Positions 9,488 through 18,217 of a stretch of DNA of 46,062 nt are shown here, piece by piece. Every line of letters starts with the position of its first letter. Position 1 is the first letter of the stretch. The notes beneath the pieces were generated by a model. The model worked only from the letters and a program-made list of their open reading frames with translations. It was not told where the DNA came from and did not search any database. The position numbers were made by a program, and so were the translations under genes. Source of the DNA: Promethearchaeota archaeon (GTDB lineage: Archaea > Asgardarchaeota > Lokiarchaeia > Sigyniarchaeales > SOKP01); assembly GCA_011364975.1 (NCBI GenBank), contig RDOE01000019.1:1-46062 (forward strand), in the 5' to 3' direction.

Positions 9488-10927
9488 ATGATTCAAATAG
9501 AACAAATCCTTCAAGAAATTCTAAAGGAAATTCTCCCAACTCCTCAAGATCTAGACACTATAAACCAAATTATTGAATTATTAAAAAATTCATTAAGTAA
9601 AAAAGCAACAGAATTAAACATACGCTATACAGATATTCAACCTCAAGGTTCAACAGGGATAAAACAAACTCATTTAAAGGATGATTTTGATATTGATTTG
9701 TTTATAGGCTTGGATTATGCATTATACAAACCCAAATATGACGGCTTAACAAAAAATAAATTAAAAAAAGCATCAAAGAAGGATTTTTTAAGGCTCTGTA
9801 AAGACTGGATTTTGAAAGCATTAACAGGTAAAAACTTTACTAACCCCAAGTTACTTTATGCGGAGCACCCCTATGTTTCAATCAATTATAATTACCATGA
9901 ATTAATAGTTAAAGTGGATATTGTATTATATTTTGACTTAGATCTCAAATATATAATGGAAAATGGACCCATCACTGCTGTGGATAGGTCTCCATGGCAC
10001 GGCCGTTTTGTTCGAGATAATCTTACAGCTAAACAAAAAAATGATGTGAGATTACTAAAGCAATTTTTCATCGCAAATCACTGCTACGGAGATAAAAGTG
10101 CAGTAGGGAACATTGGTTTTATAGGCTATAGTGCTGAATTATTAATATATCATTATAAAGATATTTTAAATCTTTTCCAAAATTTTGGGAATTTAATATC
10201 TACCCCTTTAGATCCTTTTAATAGATCCTTAGATGAATTAAAAGAAATTCATCATTTTCAAAATGATGCATTAATCATAATAGACCCAATTGACAAAAAT
10301 CGAAATGTGGCCTCAGCAATATCAAAACGGGCTTATAATTATTGCAATTATCGAATTAATCAATTTTTGAATAATCCTAAACGAGAATTCTTTGAAATCA
10401 AAGAGATAGAAATAGATACTCTTACTGATGTTGATAATCTATTCGTAATCGAATGTCTTGGTAGTAATGAAGAAATACACTATACTATTTTAAGAGATAA
10501 GCTATATTCACTCTGTGAATCAATTAAAGCTAATGCCGAGAAAGAATTTTCTCATGCAGAGCGGTTTGGACGAGTAGAATATGAAATTTATTTTGAGGAA
10601 ATGAATTCTGAATATAATATTATCTTATATTGTGAATCCCCCGTAATAAACAAGACATTTGTACGAAAAGGGCCATCAATAACTGATTATCACCACTCAA
10701 AAAACTTTAAAGCCAAAAATCTAGCTTACTTCGAACAAGATGGTTATTTATGGGTAGAAACTCAAAGGGAATATTCTGATTTCTTACAATTTTTAAAAGA
10801 CTTTATTAAAGACAAAATGCCAGAGGGAATGACTTTAATTAATATATCAAAAGCGAAAGAAACTCAAACTAAATCCGCAAAGAAGGCTATAACTGTATTA
10901 AAACATATGGTTATGCCTTTTCTTTAA
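9488..10927 (+). CDS. cca: CCA-adding tRNA nucleotidyltransferase, archaeal class I
   Basis: Adds or repairs the 3'-terminal CCA of tRNA using CTP and ATP without a template. 479 residues, close to the family norm. The polymerase-beta-type active site shows GST (54-56) and the Asp pair in FDIDLF (D68, D70), with a third acidic residue in VKVDIVLYFDL. The sequence PWHGRFV and the following helical segment match the archaeal central domain, and the tail with YHHSKNF and GYLWVETQREYSDF matches the C-terminal domains. It stands alone, with 175 bases of AT-rich leader and no SD, between aIF5B and EF-2. Confidence 0.95.
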   Translation: MIQIEQILQEILKEILPTPQDLDTINQIIELLKNSLSKKATELNIRYTDIQPQGSTGIKQTHLKDDFDIDLFIGLDYALYKPKYDGLTKNKLKKASKKDFLRLCKDWILKALTGKNFTNPKLLYAEHPYVSINYNYHELIVKVDIVLYFDLDLKYIMENGPITAVDRSPWHGRFVRDNLTAKQKNDVRLLKQFFIANHCYGDKSAVGNIGFIGYSAELLIYHYKDILNLFQNFGNLISTPLDPFNRSLDELKEIHHFQNDALIIIDPIDKNRNVASAISKRAYNYCNYRINQFLNNPKREFFEIKEIEIDTLTDVDNLFVIECLGSNEEIHYTILRDKLYSLCESIKANAEKEFSHAERFGRVEYEIYFEEMNSEYNIILYCESPVINKTFVRKGPSITDYHHSKNFKAKNLAYFEQDGYLWVETQREYSDFLQFLKDFIKDKMPEGMTLINISKAKETQTKSAKKAITVLKHMVMPFL

Positions 10928-11052
10928 AAAAAAATATCCAATTTTTAAGATTTATAGCCTAAAAACATAAAATTTTTATGATTTAGAATATTTGGTTCCT
11001 CAAATATTACATTTCATGAATATCGAAATAACTAAATTAATGTGAATTAACT

Positions 11053-13314
11053 ATGGTTAAAGTTAAAGACCCTGAAATAATTCAAAGAATGGTTCTTAGC
11101 ACAAACTACAAAAAAAAGCGGATCTTTTCGATCACTGCTCATATAGATCATGGAAAAACAACAGCTTCTGATTATTTGTTAAGAAGAGCTGGATTAATGA
11201 GACCAGAAGATGCTGGACAACTCCAGATGACTGATTCAGATGATGAGGAGCAAGAGCGAGGGATTACAATTTTTACAAGTGTTGTTTTACTCTCATTTAC
11301 AGACACTAGACATCCCGATGATACTGAACCATATATTTTCCAAATTAATGATACACCAGGACACATATCTTTTACTGGGGAAGTTTCAAGAGCTTTAAGA
11401 GGTTCTGATGGTGCTGTTATCTTAGTTGATGCCCTAGAAGGAGTAATGACTCAAACGGAAACTAATATACGCTTATCTGTGGGACAAGAACTCTGTAAGC
11501 CTGTTTTATTTATTAATAAAGTAGATCGATTAATTAGTGAATTAAAATTAAGTCCTCAAGACACCTATGCGAGAATAGATAAGATTACTAAACAAGTGAA
11601 TGATTTAATTAAAAAGATTCGCCCTGATGGTGAAGCATTTGAAGACTGGGGAGTGGATTTCGCAAAAAATTCGGTAGCGGTTGGATCGGCAAAACATGGC
11701 TGGGGATTCACTTATGAAATTCTTAAAGAAAAGGGATTTACTCCTATTACAGTGTTTGAAAAATATAATGAAGGCGATATTCTATGGCTAAGAGAAAATC
11801 TCCCACTAGACGAACCGATGCTAAGAATGGTTGTTGACCATTTACCCGATCCGGTTACAGCAGCAAAATATAGAATTCCCAAAATCTGGGGAGGAGACTT
11901 AAATTCTAAATTAGGTCAAGCTCTCATCAAAAGCGACCCAAATGGACCTCTATACGGAATGATAACCAAAATCTTTCTGGATCCAAAGAGAGGATATCAA
12001 GCCACGCTCATTGGGCGTGTGTTTTCAGGGACTTTTGATCAGACAGATACAATTTATTTAGTAAATAACAGAGCAACCAGTAGAGTAAAACGGCTTGGGG
12101 TCATGGAAATTACAGATATATTAGATCTTCCGAGAGTTCCGGCAGGAAATTTGTTTGCCTTATATGGGTTTATCAGTCCTTCAGGTGAAACCTTTATGTC
12201 TTTAGAAGATGTTCCTAAAGATAAAGAAGCAGCAAACCAATTACCCGCCTTTGAAAAAATACAATATGCTTGTGAGCCAGTGGTTTCAAGAAGTATAAAG
12301 TCAAAAGATCCACACGAAATTGATAAATTAGATGATGTTGTCAGCAAATGGCTCAAAGCGGATCCTACTGCCGAATATAGGTTAGATAAGGAATCCGGAG
12401 AATTTATTTTAAGTGGGATAGATCCTCTCCAAATTGAAATACTAACTAAAAGAATTAATGTTCAGGTGCCTATTATTATTGGAGAACCAATAATTGTGTA
12501 CCGAGAAAAGATTTCCAAAAGGAGTAAGGATTTTTATACCAAGTCTGCTAATACACATAACCGTATGCTTTTATATGTTGAACCTCTGGATGAAAAAACT
12601 GAAAAACTAATAGAGACGGGTAAAATTACAGACTTGCAAAATGAAAAAGAAAGAGCCCAGGTACTTCGAGAAGAAGCAGGATGGGATGCTAAAGAAGCGA
12701 GACGTATTGTTGATGTATATCATGGAAGTTTATTAGTCAATGGAACTTCTGGGTTACAAAGATTTGATCGGGTCAAGTCGTATCTCACTGCAGCATTTAG
12801 GGATTGGTTAGGAGCTTGTATTATTGCAAAAGAACCCGCAGCAGGATTCAAAATCGTTTTTACAGATATGACTATCCATGAAGATCCACGTCATACCCAA
12901 TATGGACAGATTGCTGGAATGGCTTTCTCTGCGATGTCTTTGGCCATGTTAGATGCTGAGCCACACCTCTATGAACCTATTCAAATAATCGATGTCAAAA
13001 CACCAGAAGGAACTGAAGGGAGTGTAAGCACAATTGTTAGTAAACGACGAGGACGAATTATGAATATAGTCCCCGAAGGAGAATATGTTCGAGTACATGG
13101 TGAAATTCCTGCAGCAGAAACGATTGGAATCGCTGATGATATTAGAGGTTCCACTCAAGGAAGAGCATTTTTCGGATATGAATTTGCAGGTTTTGAAAAA
13201 GTTCCAGCCAATATGGAAGAAGAACTTATTTTAGAAATCCGTAAAAGAAAAGGAATGCCTGTAGAATTACCTAGCACTAAGAGCTGGGAACGATTTATAT
13301 ATAAAAAGACTTAA
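11053..13314 (+). CDS. fusA: Elongation factor 2 (aEF-2 or its Asgard paralogue)
   Basis: Ribosomal translocase GTPase. 753 residues with G1 AHIDHGKTT, switch I RGITI, G3 NDTPGH and G4 NKVDRL, then domains II-V, ending in an archaeal-type tail (EIRKRKGMP). Domain IV is unusual. The diphthamide loop reads HEDPRHTQYGQ: the modifiable His (H614, codon 12892-12894) is kept, but the consensus RG after it is TQ and the preceding AI is PR. A second domain IV loop reads KSANTHNR (497-504) where the consensus is KSPNKHNR, and DIRGSTQGRA replaces DIRSATEGRA. This recalls the divergent EF-2 paralogue known in several Asgard lineages. Which paralogue it is cannot be settled from this window alone. Confidence 0.93.
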   Translation: MVKVKDPEIIQRMVLSTNYKKKRIFSITAHIDHGKTTASDYLLRRAGLMRPEDAGQLQMTDSDDEEQERGITIFTSVVLLSFTDTRHPDDTEPYIFQINDTPGHISFTGEVSRALRGSDGAVILVDALEGVMTQTETNIRLSVGQELCKPVLFINKVDRLISELKLSPQDTYARIDKITKQVNDLIKKIRPDGEAFEDWGVDFAKNSVAVGSAKHGWGFTYEILKEKGFTPITVFEKYNEGDILWLRENLPLDEPMLRMVVDHLPDPVTAAKYRIPKIWGGDLNSKLGQALIKSDPNGPLYGMITKIFLDPKRGYQATLIGRVFSGTFDQTDTIYLVNNRATSRVKRLGVMEITDILDLPRVPAGNLFALYGFISPSGETFMSLEDVPKDKEAANQLPAFEKIQYACEPVVSRSIKSKDPHEIDKLDDVVSKWLKADPTAEYRLDKESGEFILSGIDPLQIEILTKRINVQVPIIIGEPIIVYREKISKRSKDFYTKSANTHNRMLLYVEPLDEKTEKLIETGKITDLQNEKERAQVLREEAGWDAKEARRIVDVYHGSLLVNGTSGLQRFDRVKSYLTAAFRDWLGACIIAKEPAAGFKIVFTDMTIHEDPRHTQYGQIAGMAFSAMSLAMLDAEPHLYEPIQIIDVKTPEGTEGSVSTIVSKRRGRIMNIVPEGEYVRVHGEIPAAETIGIADDIRGSTQGRAFFGYEFAGFEKVPANMEEELILEIRKRKGMPVELPSTKSWERFIYKKT

Positions 13315-13400
13315 TTTTTTACACTGTTAAATTTTATTTTAAATTTCTTATTTTCTCAGTTTTAATATGATAGTTCCTTCAAGTTAATTAGTAAAAATTC

Positions 13401-14114
13401 TTATTGATGAAAAAGCTTAATCAATTCCTCAGTATTATCAACTAAGATGTCAGGATTATGATTCTGTAGATCTTCTTTTTGAGCTAAACCACTTGCAACA
13501 CAAATCATCATGACTTTAGATGTTTTTCCAGCATCTACATCACTAGTCATATCACCAATGAAGATAACATCTTTAGGTTTCATTTTCCATCGTTTTAAAA
13601 TGAGAAATATCCCTTCAGGGTTAGGCTTTGTTTCAGAAACATCATTAAATCCGACTATATAATTAAAGTATTTGTTTAAATTATATTTCTGAAGAACTTC
13701 CTCAGCGTAGGTACTTTTATTATTAGTTAATATTGCTAACTTTATTTTCCTTTTAGAAAGATATTCAATAAGATTATCCATTCCCTTAAATAAAGTCGAT
13801 TCAGCATCTTTATATTTATTAAATTGAGTAAATAAATAGATTCCTATACGTAATTTTTTAAAATAACTCATTCCTTCCATGAAATTAATTTTTAATAAAT
13901 TGTATGAATTTAAAATGATTTCTGGAACGGGATAGTTTTGAAGGTCTTCAATAAGATGAGCTATTTCTTGCATGATTTCATTTTTATCAACATTCAATTT
14001 ATATTTTTCAACCGTATCCTCAACAGATTTTTTGATCGCCCCTGTAATGTCATATATTACACCATCTAAATCAAAAATTATCCCCTTATAATTTTCAAGA
14101 TTCAACTGCTTCAT
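13401..14114 (-). CDS. HAD-family phosphatase, phosphoglycolate-phosphatase-like
   Basis: Predicted soluble phosphohydrolase of the haloacid dehalogenase superfamily. 237 residues. Motif I is FDLDGV (D15 nucleophile, D17 acid/base), motif II is LTNN, motif III is the Lys in ETKPNPEG, and motif IV is GDMTSD. A helical cap of about 70 residues sits between motifs I and II (C1 cap), as in Gph/PPase-like members. The substrate cannot be told. It is convergent with EF-2 (86-base gap) and divergent from the acidic repeat protein, with a 125-base shared promoter region. Confidence 0.88.
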   Translation of the reverse strand: MKQLNLENYKGIIFDLDGVIYDITGAIKKSVEDTVEKYKLNVDKNEIMQEIAHLIEDLQNYPVPEIILNSYNLLKINFMEGMSYFKKLRIGIYLFTQFNKYKDAESTLFKGMDNLIEYLSKRKIKLAILTNNKSTYAEEVLQKYNLNKYFNYIVGFNDVSETKPNPEGIFLILKRWKMKPKDVIFIGDMTSDVDAGKTSKVMMICVASGLAQKEDLQNHNPDILVDNTEELIKLFHQ

Positions 14115-14239
14115 ACTATTTTGATAAATGATTTAACGTATTTTTATTTATTCCAATCTTAAAGTTTATAGAACTGAAGAATCTTATTATTATTAGTCAC
14201 ATATAAGTATTTCACTAATCATCGATAATAAGGAAAAAT

Positions 14240-15151
14240 ATGAGTGATGACCAAGAACCTCAAGATGAAGAAATAGAAAATGATAATGAATCAACTGAGA
14301 TTGAAGAGGATGATCTTAAGTCCTATCTCTCTGAAATGAAATCTTTAGAAACAGATTTTTCAGATTTAGATGATCTCGATTTTGAAGAGATAAAAGAAAT
14401 GCAAGAAGCAATTTTAAAAGTTAAAGAAATGGAATCTCTTGGAATCGAACCTCAGCTTCCAAAAGATATTGAAGATGGTGAGAAGGTAGATTCCCTCACC
14501 CAACAAACTGAAGCTGAAGAATATTTAGCACAACGAGAAGCTATGATCACTGATTTTTCTGATCTTGAAGAATTAGATTTCGATGAACTAAGAGAGATGA
14601 AAGAAGCTATTGAGACGGTCAAACAAGAGGAAATACAATCCTCGTCTGGCGAGATTTCAGAAAATTTTGCGAGTTCTGGAATTTCTAGTGAGTTACAAGA
14701 TAGGATTAAACAAGAATTATTAGAAAGAAAGGAAGAAAAAGAAAAGAAAATCATTACTCCTGAGAAATTTTTGGAGTATGCTAAAGGGAGAAGAGATAAA
14801 ATCTGGTACCATGCTCTCTATTACCTTGTATTTAATGCTGAAGATAATGAAGCCAGTAAAGAGTTATTGTACGAAATGCTAAAAGAGGTTACCAGTAAAA
14901 GTCCTATTGATCCTATTCAAGAGCATCAATTTTATTTTGGTCTTGGATATATCTTGCGATTAAACCTAAATGAAAAACAGATTGTTCGATTTTTAAGGGG
15001 AGGTAAATTTAAAATAAATATAGGATTAAAGGGTTTGAAAGAAATGCTAGAAGAAATAGGAGCGCCGATTAGCACACGACCTGTTTTGGAGGAAGAAGAG
15101 AAAAGAGAGATGTTTATAGATTTCCTTAAAGATGATTTTACTGATATTTAA
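14240..15151 (+). CDS. Acidic protein with duplicated 37-residue motif, unknown function
   Basis: 303 residues, cytosolic, not recognised. The first 140 residues are very acidic and hold two copies of one motif, at about 28-64 and 94-130. Both contain a DFSDL core followed by an EE/DD-rich LDF and a helix ending in EAI..VK. The centre is a charged coiled-coil-like linker (KQELLERKEEKEKK). Residues 178-303 form a compact helical domain that may be conserved. A TATA-like element (CATATAAG, about 14200) lies 40 bases upstream. The EngB-like GTPase starts within 35 bases downstream on the same strand, suggesting the two act together. The acidic repeats could be a binding surface; this is inference. 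Confidence 0.8.
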   Translation: MSDDQEPQDEEIENDNESTEIEEDDLKSYLSEMKSLETDFSDLDDLDFEEIKEMQEAILKVKEMESLGIEPQLPKDIEDGEKVDSLTQQTEAEEYLAQREAMITDFSDLEELDFDELREMKEAIETVKQEEIQSSSGEISENFASSGISSELQDRIKQELLERKEEKEKKIITPEKFLEYAKGRRDKIWYHALYYLVFNAEDNEASKELLYEMLKEVTSKSPIDPIQEHQFYFGLGYILRLNLNEKQIVRFLRGGKFKINIGLKGLKEMLEEIGAPISTRPVLEEEEKREMFIDFLKDDFTDI

Positions 15152-15183
15152 TTTTTTTGCAAAAGGTTAATTTTAGAGATACA

Positions 15184-15819
15184 ATGGCACAAAAACCTTC
15201 TCTTTTAATTATTGGAAACTCAAATGTAGGAAAAACATCTATTACGAAATTGCTTTTACCAAATCCAAAAGACTTTAAAGGAAAAACTGGTAAAAATCCT
15301 GGCAGTACAATGTTGATTAAAACTATTTCTCAACCTAATTTACAATATAAAATTTCAGATTTACCCGGATTTGGTTATATCAAAGGGTCTAGCAGAAGGA
15401 GAGAAGAGCATACTAAAAAACAATTAGTAATTCATATAGAAAAAAATTATTCAGAATACTTTTTTTCCCTAGTAGTTATTAATATATTAAGAATTGAAGA
15501 TGAGCTAACTAAATATCATGATTCAAAATCTAACACTATACCACTGAGTTATGAATTAATCCAATTCATTAAAGAATTTAAGCTACCCATTCTTGTAGTT
15601 ATAAATAAAGTTGATAAAGTCTCAGATTTCCACAAAAATAGAATAATATCGTTATTCATAGAAAAAGCGAAGACGTATAACATATTCTTGTCTCCGTTAA
15701 CGAAAATTGGAGAATCTGGAGTTATAATTCCATATATAGAATTTTCAGCAATCAAGAAGTTAAATTTAGACATACTCAAAAACATTATAAATTTTCATTT
15801 ATCGAAAAAAAATAAATAA
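15184..15819 (+). CDS. engB: EngB/YihA-like GTPase
   Basis: TRAFAC-class small GTPase. In bacteria EngB helps large ribosomal subunit assembly; archaeal members are less studied. Visible motifs: G1 GNSNVGKTS, a GxT-type switch I in NPGST, G3 DLPGFGY (the FGY after the Gly is the EngB hallmark), and G4 NKVDK. The G5 region reads EFSAI. About 211 residues from ATG 15184. A TTG at 15157 would add nine residues and nearly touch the preceding stop. ATG is preferred because the conserved domain begins right after it. Same transcription unit as the acidic repeat protein. Confidence 0.85.
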   Translation: MAQKPSLLIIGNSNVGKTSITKLLLPNPKDFKGKTGKNPGSTMLIKTISQPNLQYKISDLPGFGYIKGSSRRREEHTKKQLVIHIEKNYSEYFFSLVVINILRIEDELTKYHDSKSNTIPLSYELIQFIKEFKLPILVVINKVDKVSDFHKNRIISLFIEKAKTYNIFLSPLTKIGESGVIIPYIEFSAIKKLNLDILKNIINFHLSKKNK

Positions 15820-15873
15820 GTTTGAAGAAAAGTTCCATCCAAGTTTACGATTTTAAATTAGACAGAAAAACTG

Positions 15874-17163
15874 TTAAGGATGAACAATTTTGGGGTCATT
15901 ATTCTCGTCCCAATTGACCGCAAATAAGAAATCCCTACTTGCTTCATTTGTGTAGATTAAGGGAAAACCACTCATCTCCTCAAATTTTAACGCTATCTGA
16001 TATAAGTAGTTATAATCTGGAAAATAATATTGGAGCGGTTCTTGACTTTTTAGTCGATTCTTAATCAAGAGTGCTTTCGCTTGAAGTGTAAATCCTTTAA
16101 TTTCAAAAAATGTAGGATTAGCTCTTTCAATTAATTTAATATATTCAGGAATCATACTCAAGGCTAAATTAAGGTTCTTTACCGCTGTTAGTCTAATGAC
16201 TGTTCTACAGGTTAACGAATTTATAAGATTTAGAGATTCAATCAGATTATTCCAGCCATCTTTTATCATAGGTCGACAGGTTTTTTTATATAATTTTTCA
16301 TTACAAGCTGGAAGAGTTATATATAATTGTGATGGTAAAGAAGATAAACTTTCAATAGCTTTTGGTAAAGTACCATTGGAGACAATAAAAGTAGTCATTT
16401 GTCTGTTCCTAAATTCTTGAACATACTCATTAATTTTTGGATATAATAGGGGTTCTCCGTCTAATGATATTGCAGCATGGTTGGGAGTCATCGCTTCATA
16501 ATGAGTGGTCATTATTTCTTCGGGTGTTGTTAATTCTCTATTGATAAGCATTTGAATTTCTTCTTTAGAATCAATGCAACAAGAAATTTCATCATCTATT
16601 TTGTAATTATTCAATATTTCATCAGTGTTATTAATAAATCTCTGATTTTTTAATAGGCTTACAGCACGCTCTATTTTATTCTTACTAATGTGTAATGTTT
16701 GAGAAAGGGAATTTATATTATGCTGTTCTTTTTTAGTCAACATATAGTACATAATATCATTCATAATCTCATAATTGTCAAGATAACGTCGAAGCGGTAA
16801 ATGATTTTTAAGAATGTCCTGTTGATGACGTATCATTTCATCAATTATTTCTTTAGGATCATCGGGGTCAACAACAAAATCTCCTCCCAGGGCTCCTAAT
16901 TCAATATCACGCCAACAAAAAACACATTGATGGTTACAAAAAGGTAAAGAAGGAGTATTTTGTAAGCAACGATGACTTTCTACTCCAAAAATGCCTTTAT
17001 AACAGTTTCTATTTGATCTTCCGGTTAACAATTTCTGCTCTAACCAATGACATGGTTTTAGCGCTGAATGTTTATTAGGACCAATAATCCTATAAGTTGT
17101 TTTAGTATATGTCTCTACAAATTCATTTGTAATTTTACCATTTTCGATGAAATTCGATTTCAT
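15874..17163 (-). CDS. taw1: TYW1/Taw1 tRNA 4-demethylwyosine synthase with a winged-helix-like insertion
   Basis: Radical SAM enzyme that joins a two-carbon unit from pyruvate to m1G37 of tRNA-Phe, giving 4-demethylwyosine. The radical SAM cysteines are C76, C80 and C83 (CNHQCVFC). The N-terminal cysteines C38, C54 and C66 match the ligands of the second cluster in archaeal TYW1. Other family signatures are SLDGEPLLYP (SxSGEP-like) and VSNGT. At 429 residues it is about 100 longer than typical archaeal enzymes. The excess maps to residues about 120-212, inside the radical SAM barrel, and looks like a small winged helix (NSLSQTLHISKNKIERAVSLL). Divergent from the nucleoside phosphorylase. Confidence 0.92.
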   Translation of the reverse strand: MKSNFIENGKITNEFVETYTKTTYRIIGPNKHSALKPCHWLEQKLLTGRSNRNCYKGIFGVESHRCLQNTPSLPFCNHQCVFCWRDIELGALGGDFVVDPDDPKEIIDEMIRHQQDILKNHLPLRRYLDNYEIMNDIMYYMLTKKEQHNINSLSQTLHISKNKIERAVSLLKNQRFINNTDEILNNYKIDDEISCCIDSKEEIQMLINRELTTPEEIMTTHYEAMTPNHAAISLDGEPLLYPKINEYVQEFRNRQMTTFIVSNGTLPKAIESLSSLPSQLYITLPACNEKLYKKTCRPMIKDGWNNLIESLNLINSLTCRTVIRLTAVKNLNLALSMIPEYIKLIERANPTFFEIKGFTLQAKALLIKNRLKSQEPLQYYFPDYNYLYQIALKFEEMSGFPLIYTNEASRDFLFAVNWDENNDPKIVHP

Positions 17164-17253
17164 ATCAATGAGCCATGAGATATTGTTAGTATCCTACTAG
17201 TTTATAATTATAGGTAAATGTATCTAATTTATATATTAAAAATTATCATTTAG

Positions 17254-17293
17254 TTTTATAAGTGAGGAAATAAATAGAAGCCCACTTATAAAA
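17254..17293. promoter_or_regulatory. Back-to-back TATA boxes forming an 11-bp inverted repeat
   Basis: TTTTATAAGTG at 17254-17264 and CACTTATAAAA at 17283-17293 are exact reverse complements with an 18-base spacer. The right arm is a TATA-like element about 40 bases before the nucleoside phosphorylase ATG. The left arm, read on the minus strand, is the same element pointing to taw1, with a leader of roughly 65 bases. The simplest reading is a divergent promoter pair; a regulator site is possible. Confidence 0.6.
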
Positions 17294-17332
17294 TATAATC
17301 AATATGCATTAAAATATTCAGAATGATAAAGC

Positions 17333-18211
17333 ATGTTAAATCGAATAAAGAGCGAATTATTGAATTTTGGACTTAAATTTATAAGTATTGATGATAAAAT
17401 AGTAAGAATGCTATTAGAAACTGCTCCCTCTAATATAAATGAAATTGTAATAATGCCCGCTGTTAAAATGTTTATGAAGAAATTAGTACAAAAATTACAG
17501 AATAAAACTGCATATGGTAGAGTATATAATGGTTTATTAAATGGAGTGAAGGTAAGTATTATTCGATCTCAAGTAGGTTGTCCAAATGCGGCGTTAACAG
17601 TTGAATGTTTAAAAAGAACTAAAGCAAAAGCCATAATTCGTATAGATTTTTGCGGAGGAATTACCTCTAATAGTAATGATATTGAGATTGGTAACATTAT
17701 TATTCCGAAAAAAGCTTATTGCGATGAGGGAACAAGTCCTCAATATATAAGAACAAATCCCTATATAATAAACCAAAATGAAAAGATTGAAAACCCCGTT
17801 TTATTAACCCAAAATTTGGAAACTGGCAATAAAACTATTTTTATCTCAAAACCACATGAACCTCTTAAAAATTTATTGTTAAACGAAGCAAAGAAATTTG
17901 ATCCAAATAAAACTAAGGAAGTGAATCTATGGACTACCGATGCCTTGTTCTGTGAAGATGTTGAATTTATTAGAGCCCTTCAGACTATTAATGTAAAAGC
18001 AATTGATATGGAATCGTCCATCCTTTTCTTGTTAGGACAACTTTATAACTTAAAAACGGCTTCAATATTATCAGTTTCAGACCTTCCTGGACATCCACAA
18101 TATGACCTATTTCAATCTAACGAAATTCATCCGGAAATGGAAAATGGAATTAACAAAGTTATTAAAATTTTAATAAATTGTCTTCCAGAAATACAACATT
18201 CAATGATTTAA
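17333..18211 (+). CDS. Nucleoside phosphorylase (uridine/purine phosphorylase family)
   Basis: Predicted cytosolic enzyme that cleaves nucleosides with phosphate to base and ribose-1-phosphate. 292 residues. The PNP/UDP family pattern is visible: GCPNAALTVE, the glycine strand RIDFCGGI (in place of G[TS]CG), a nucleoside-binding region with WTTDALF, and AIDMESS, in which the Met-Glu binds the ribose, followed by SVSDLPG with the catalytic Asp. Whether the substrate is uridine, a purine nucleoside or methylthioadenosine cannot be decided. A short leader after a TATA box at 17286-17293 suggests a near-leaderless transcript. It is convergent with the winged-helix gene, leaving only six bases between them. 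Confidence 0.87.
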   Translation: MLNRIKSELLNFGLKFISIDDKIVRMLLETAPSNINEIVIMPAVKMFMKKLVQKLQNKTAYGRVYNGLLNGVKVSIIRSQVGCPNAALTVECLKRTKAKAIIRIDFCGGITSNSNDIEIGNIIIPKKAYCDEGTSPQYIRTNPYIINQNEKIENPVLLTQNLETGNKTIFISKPHEPLKNLLLNEAKKFDPNKTKEVNLWTTDALFCEDVEFIRALQTINVKAIDMESSILFLLGQLYNLKTASILSVSDLPGHPQYDLFQSNEIHPEMENGINKVIKILINCLPEIQHSMI

Positions 18212-18217
18212 GAAAAA

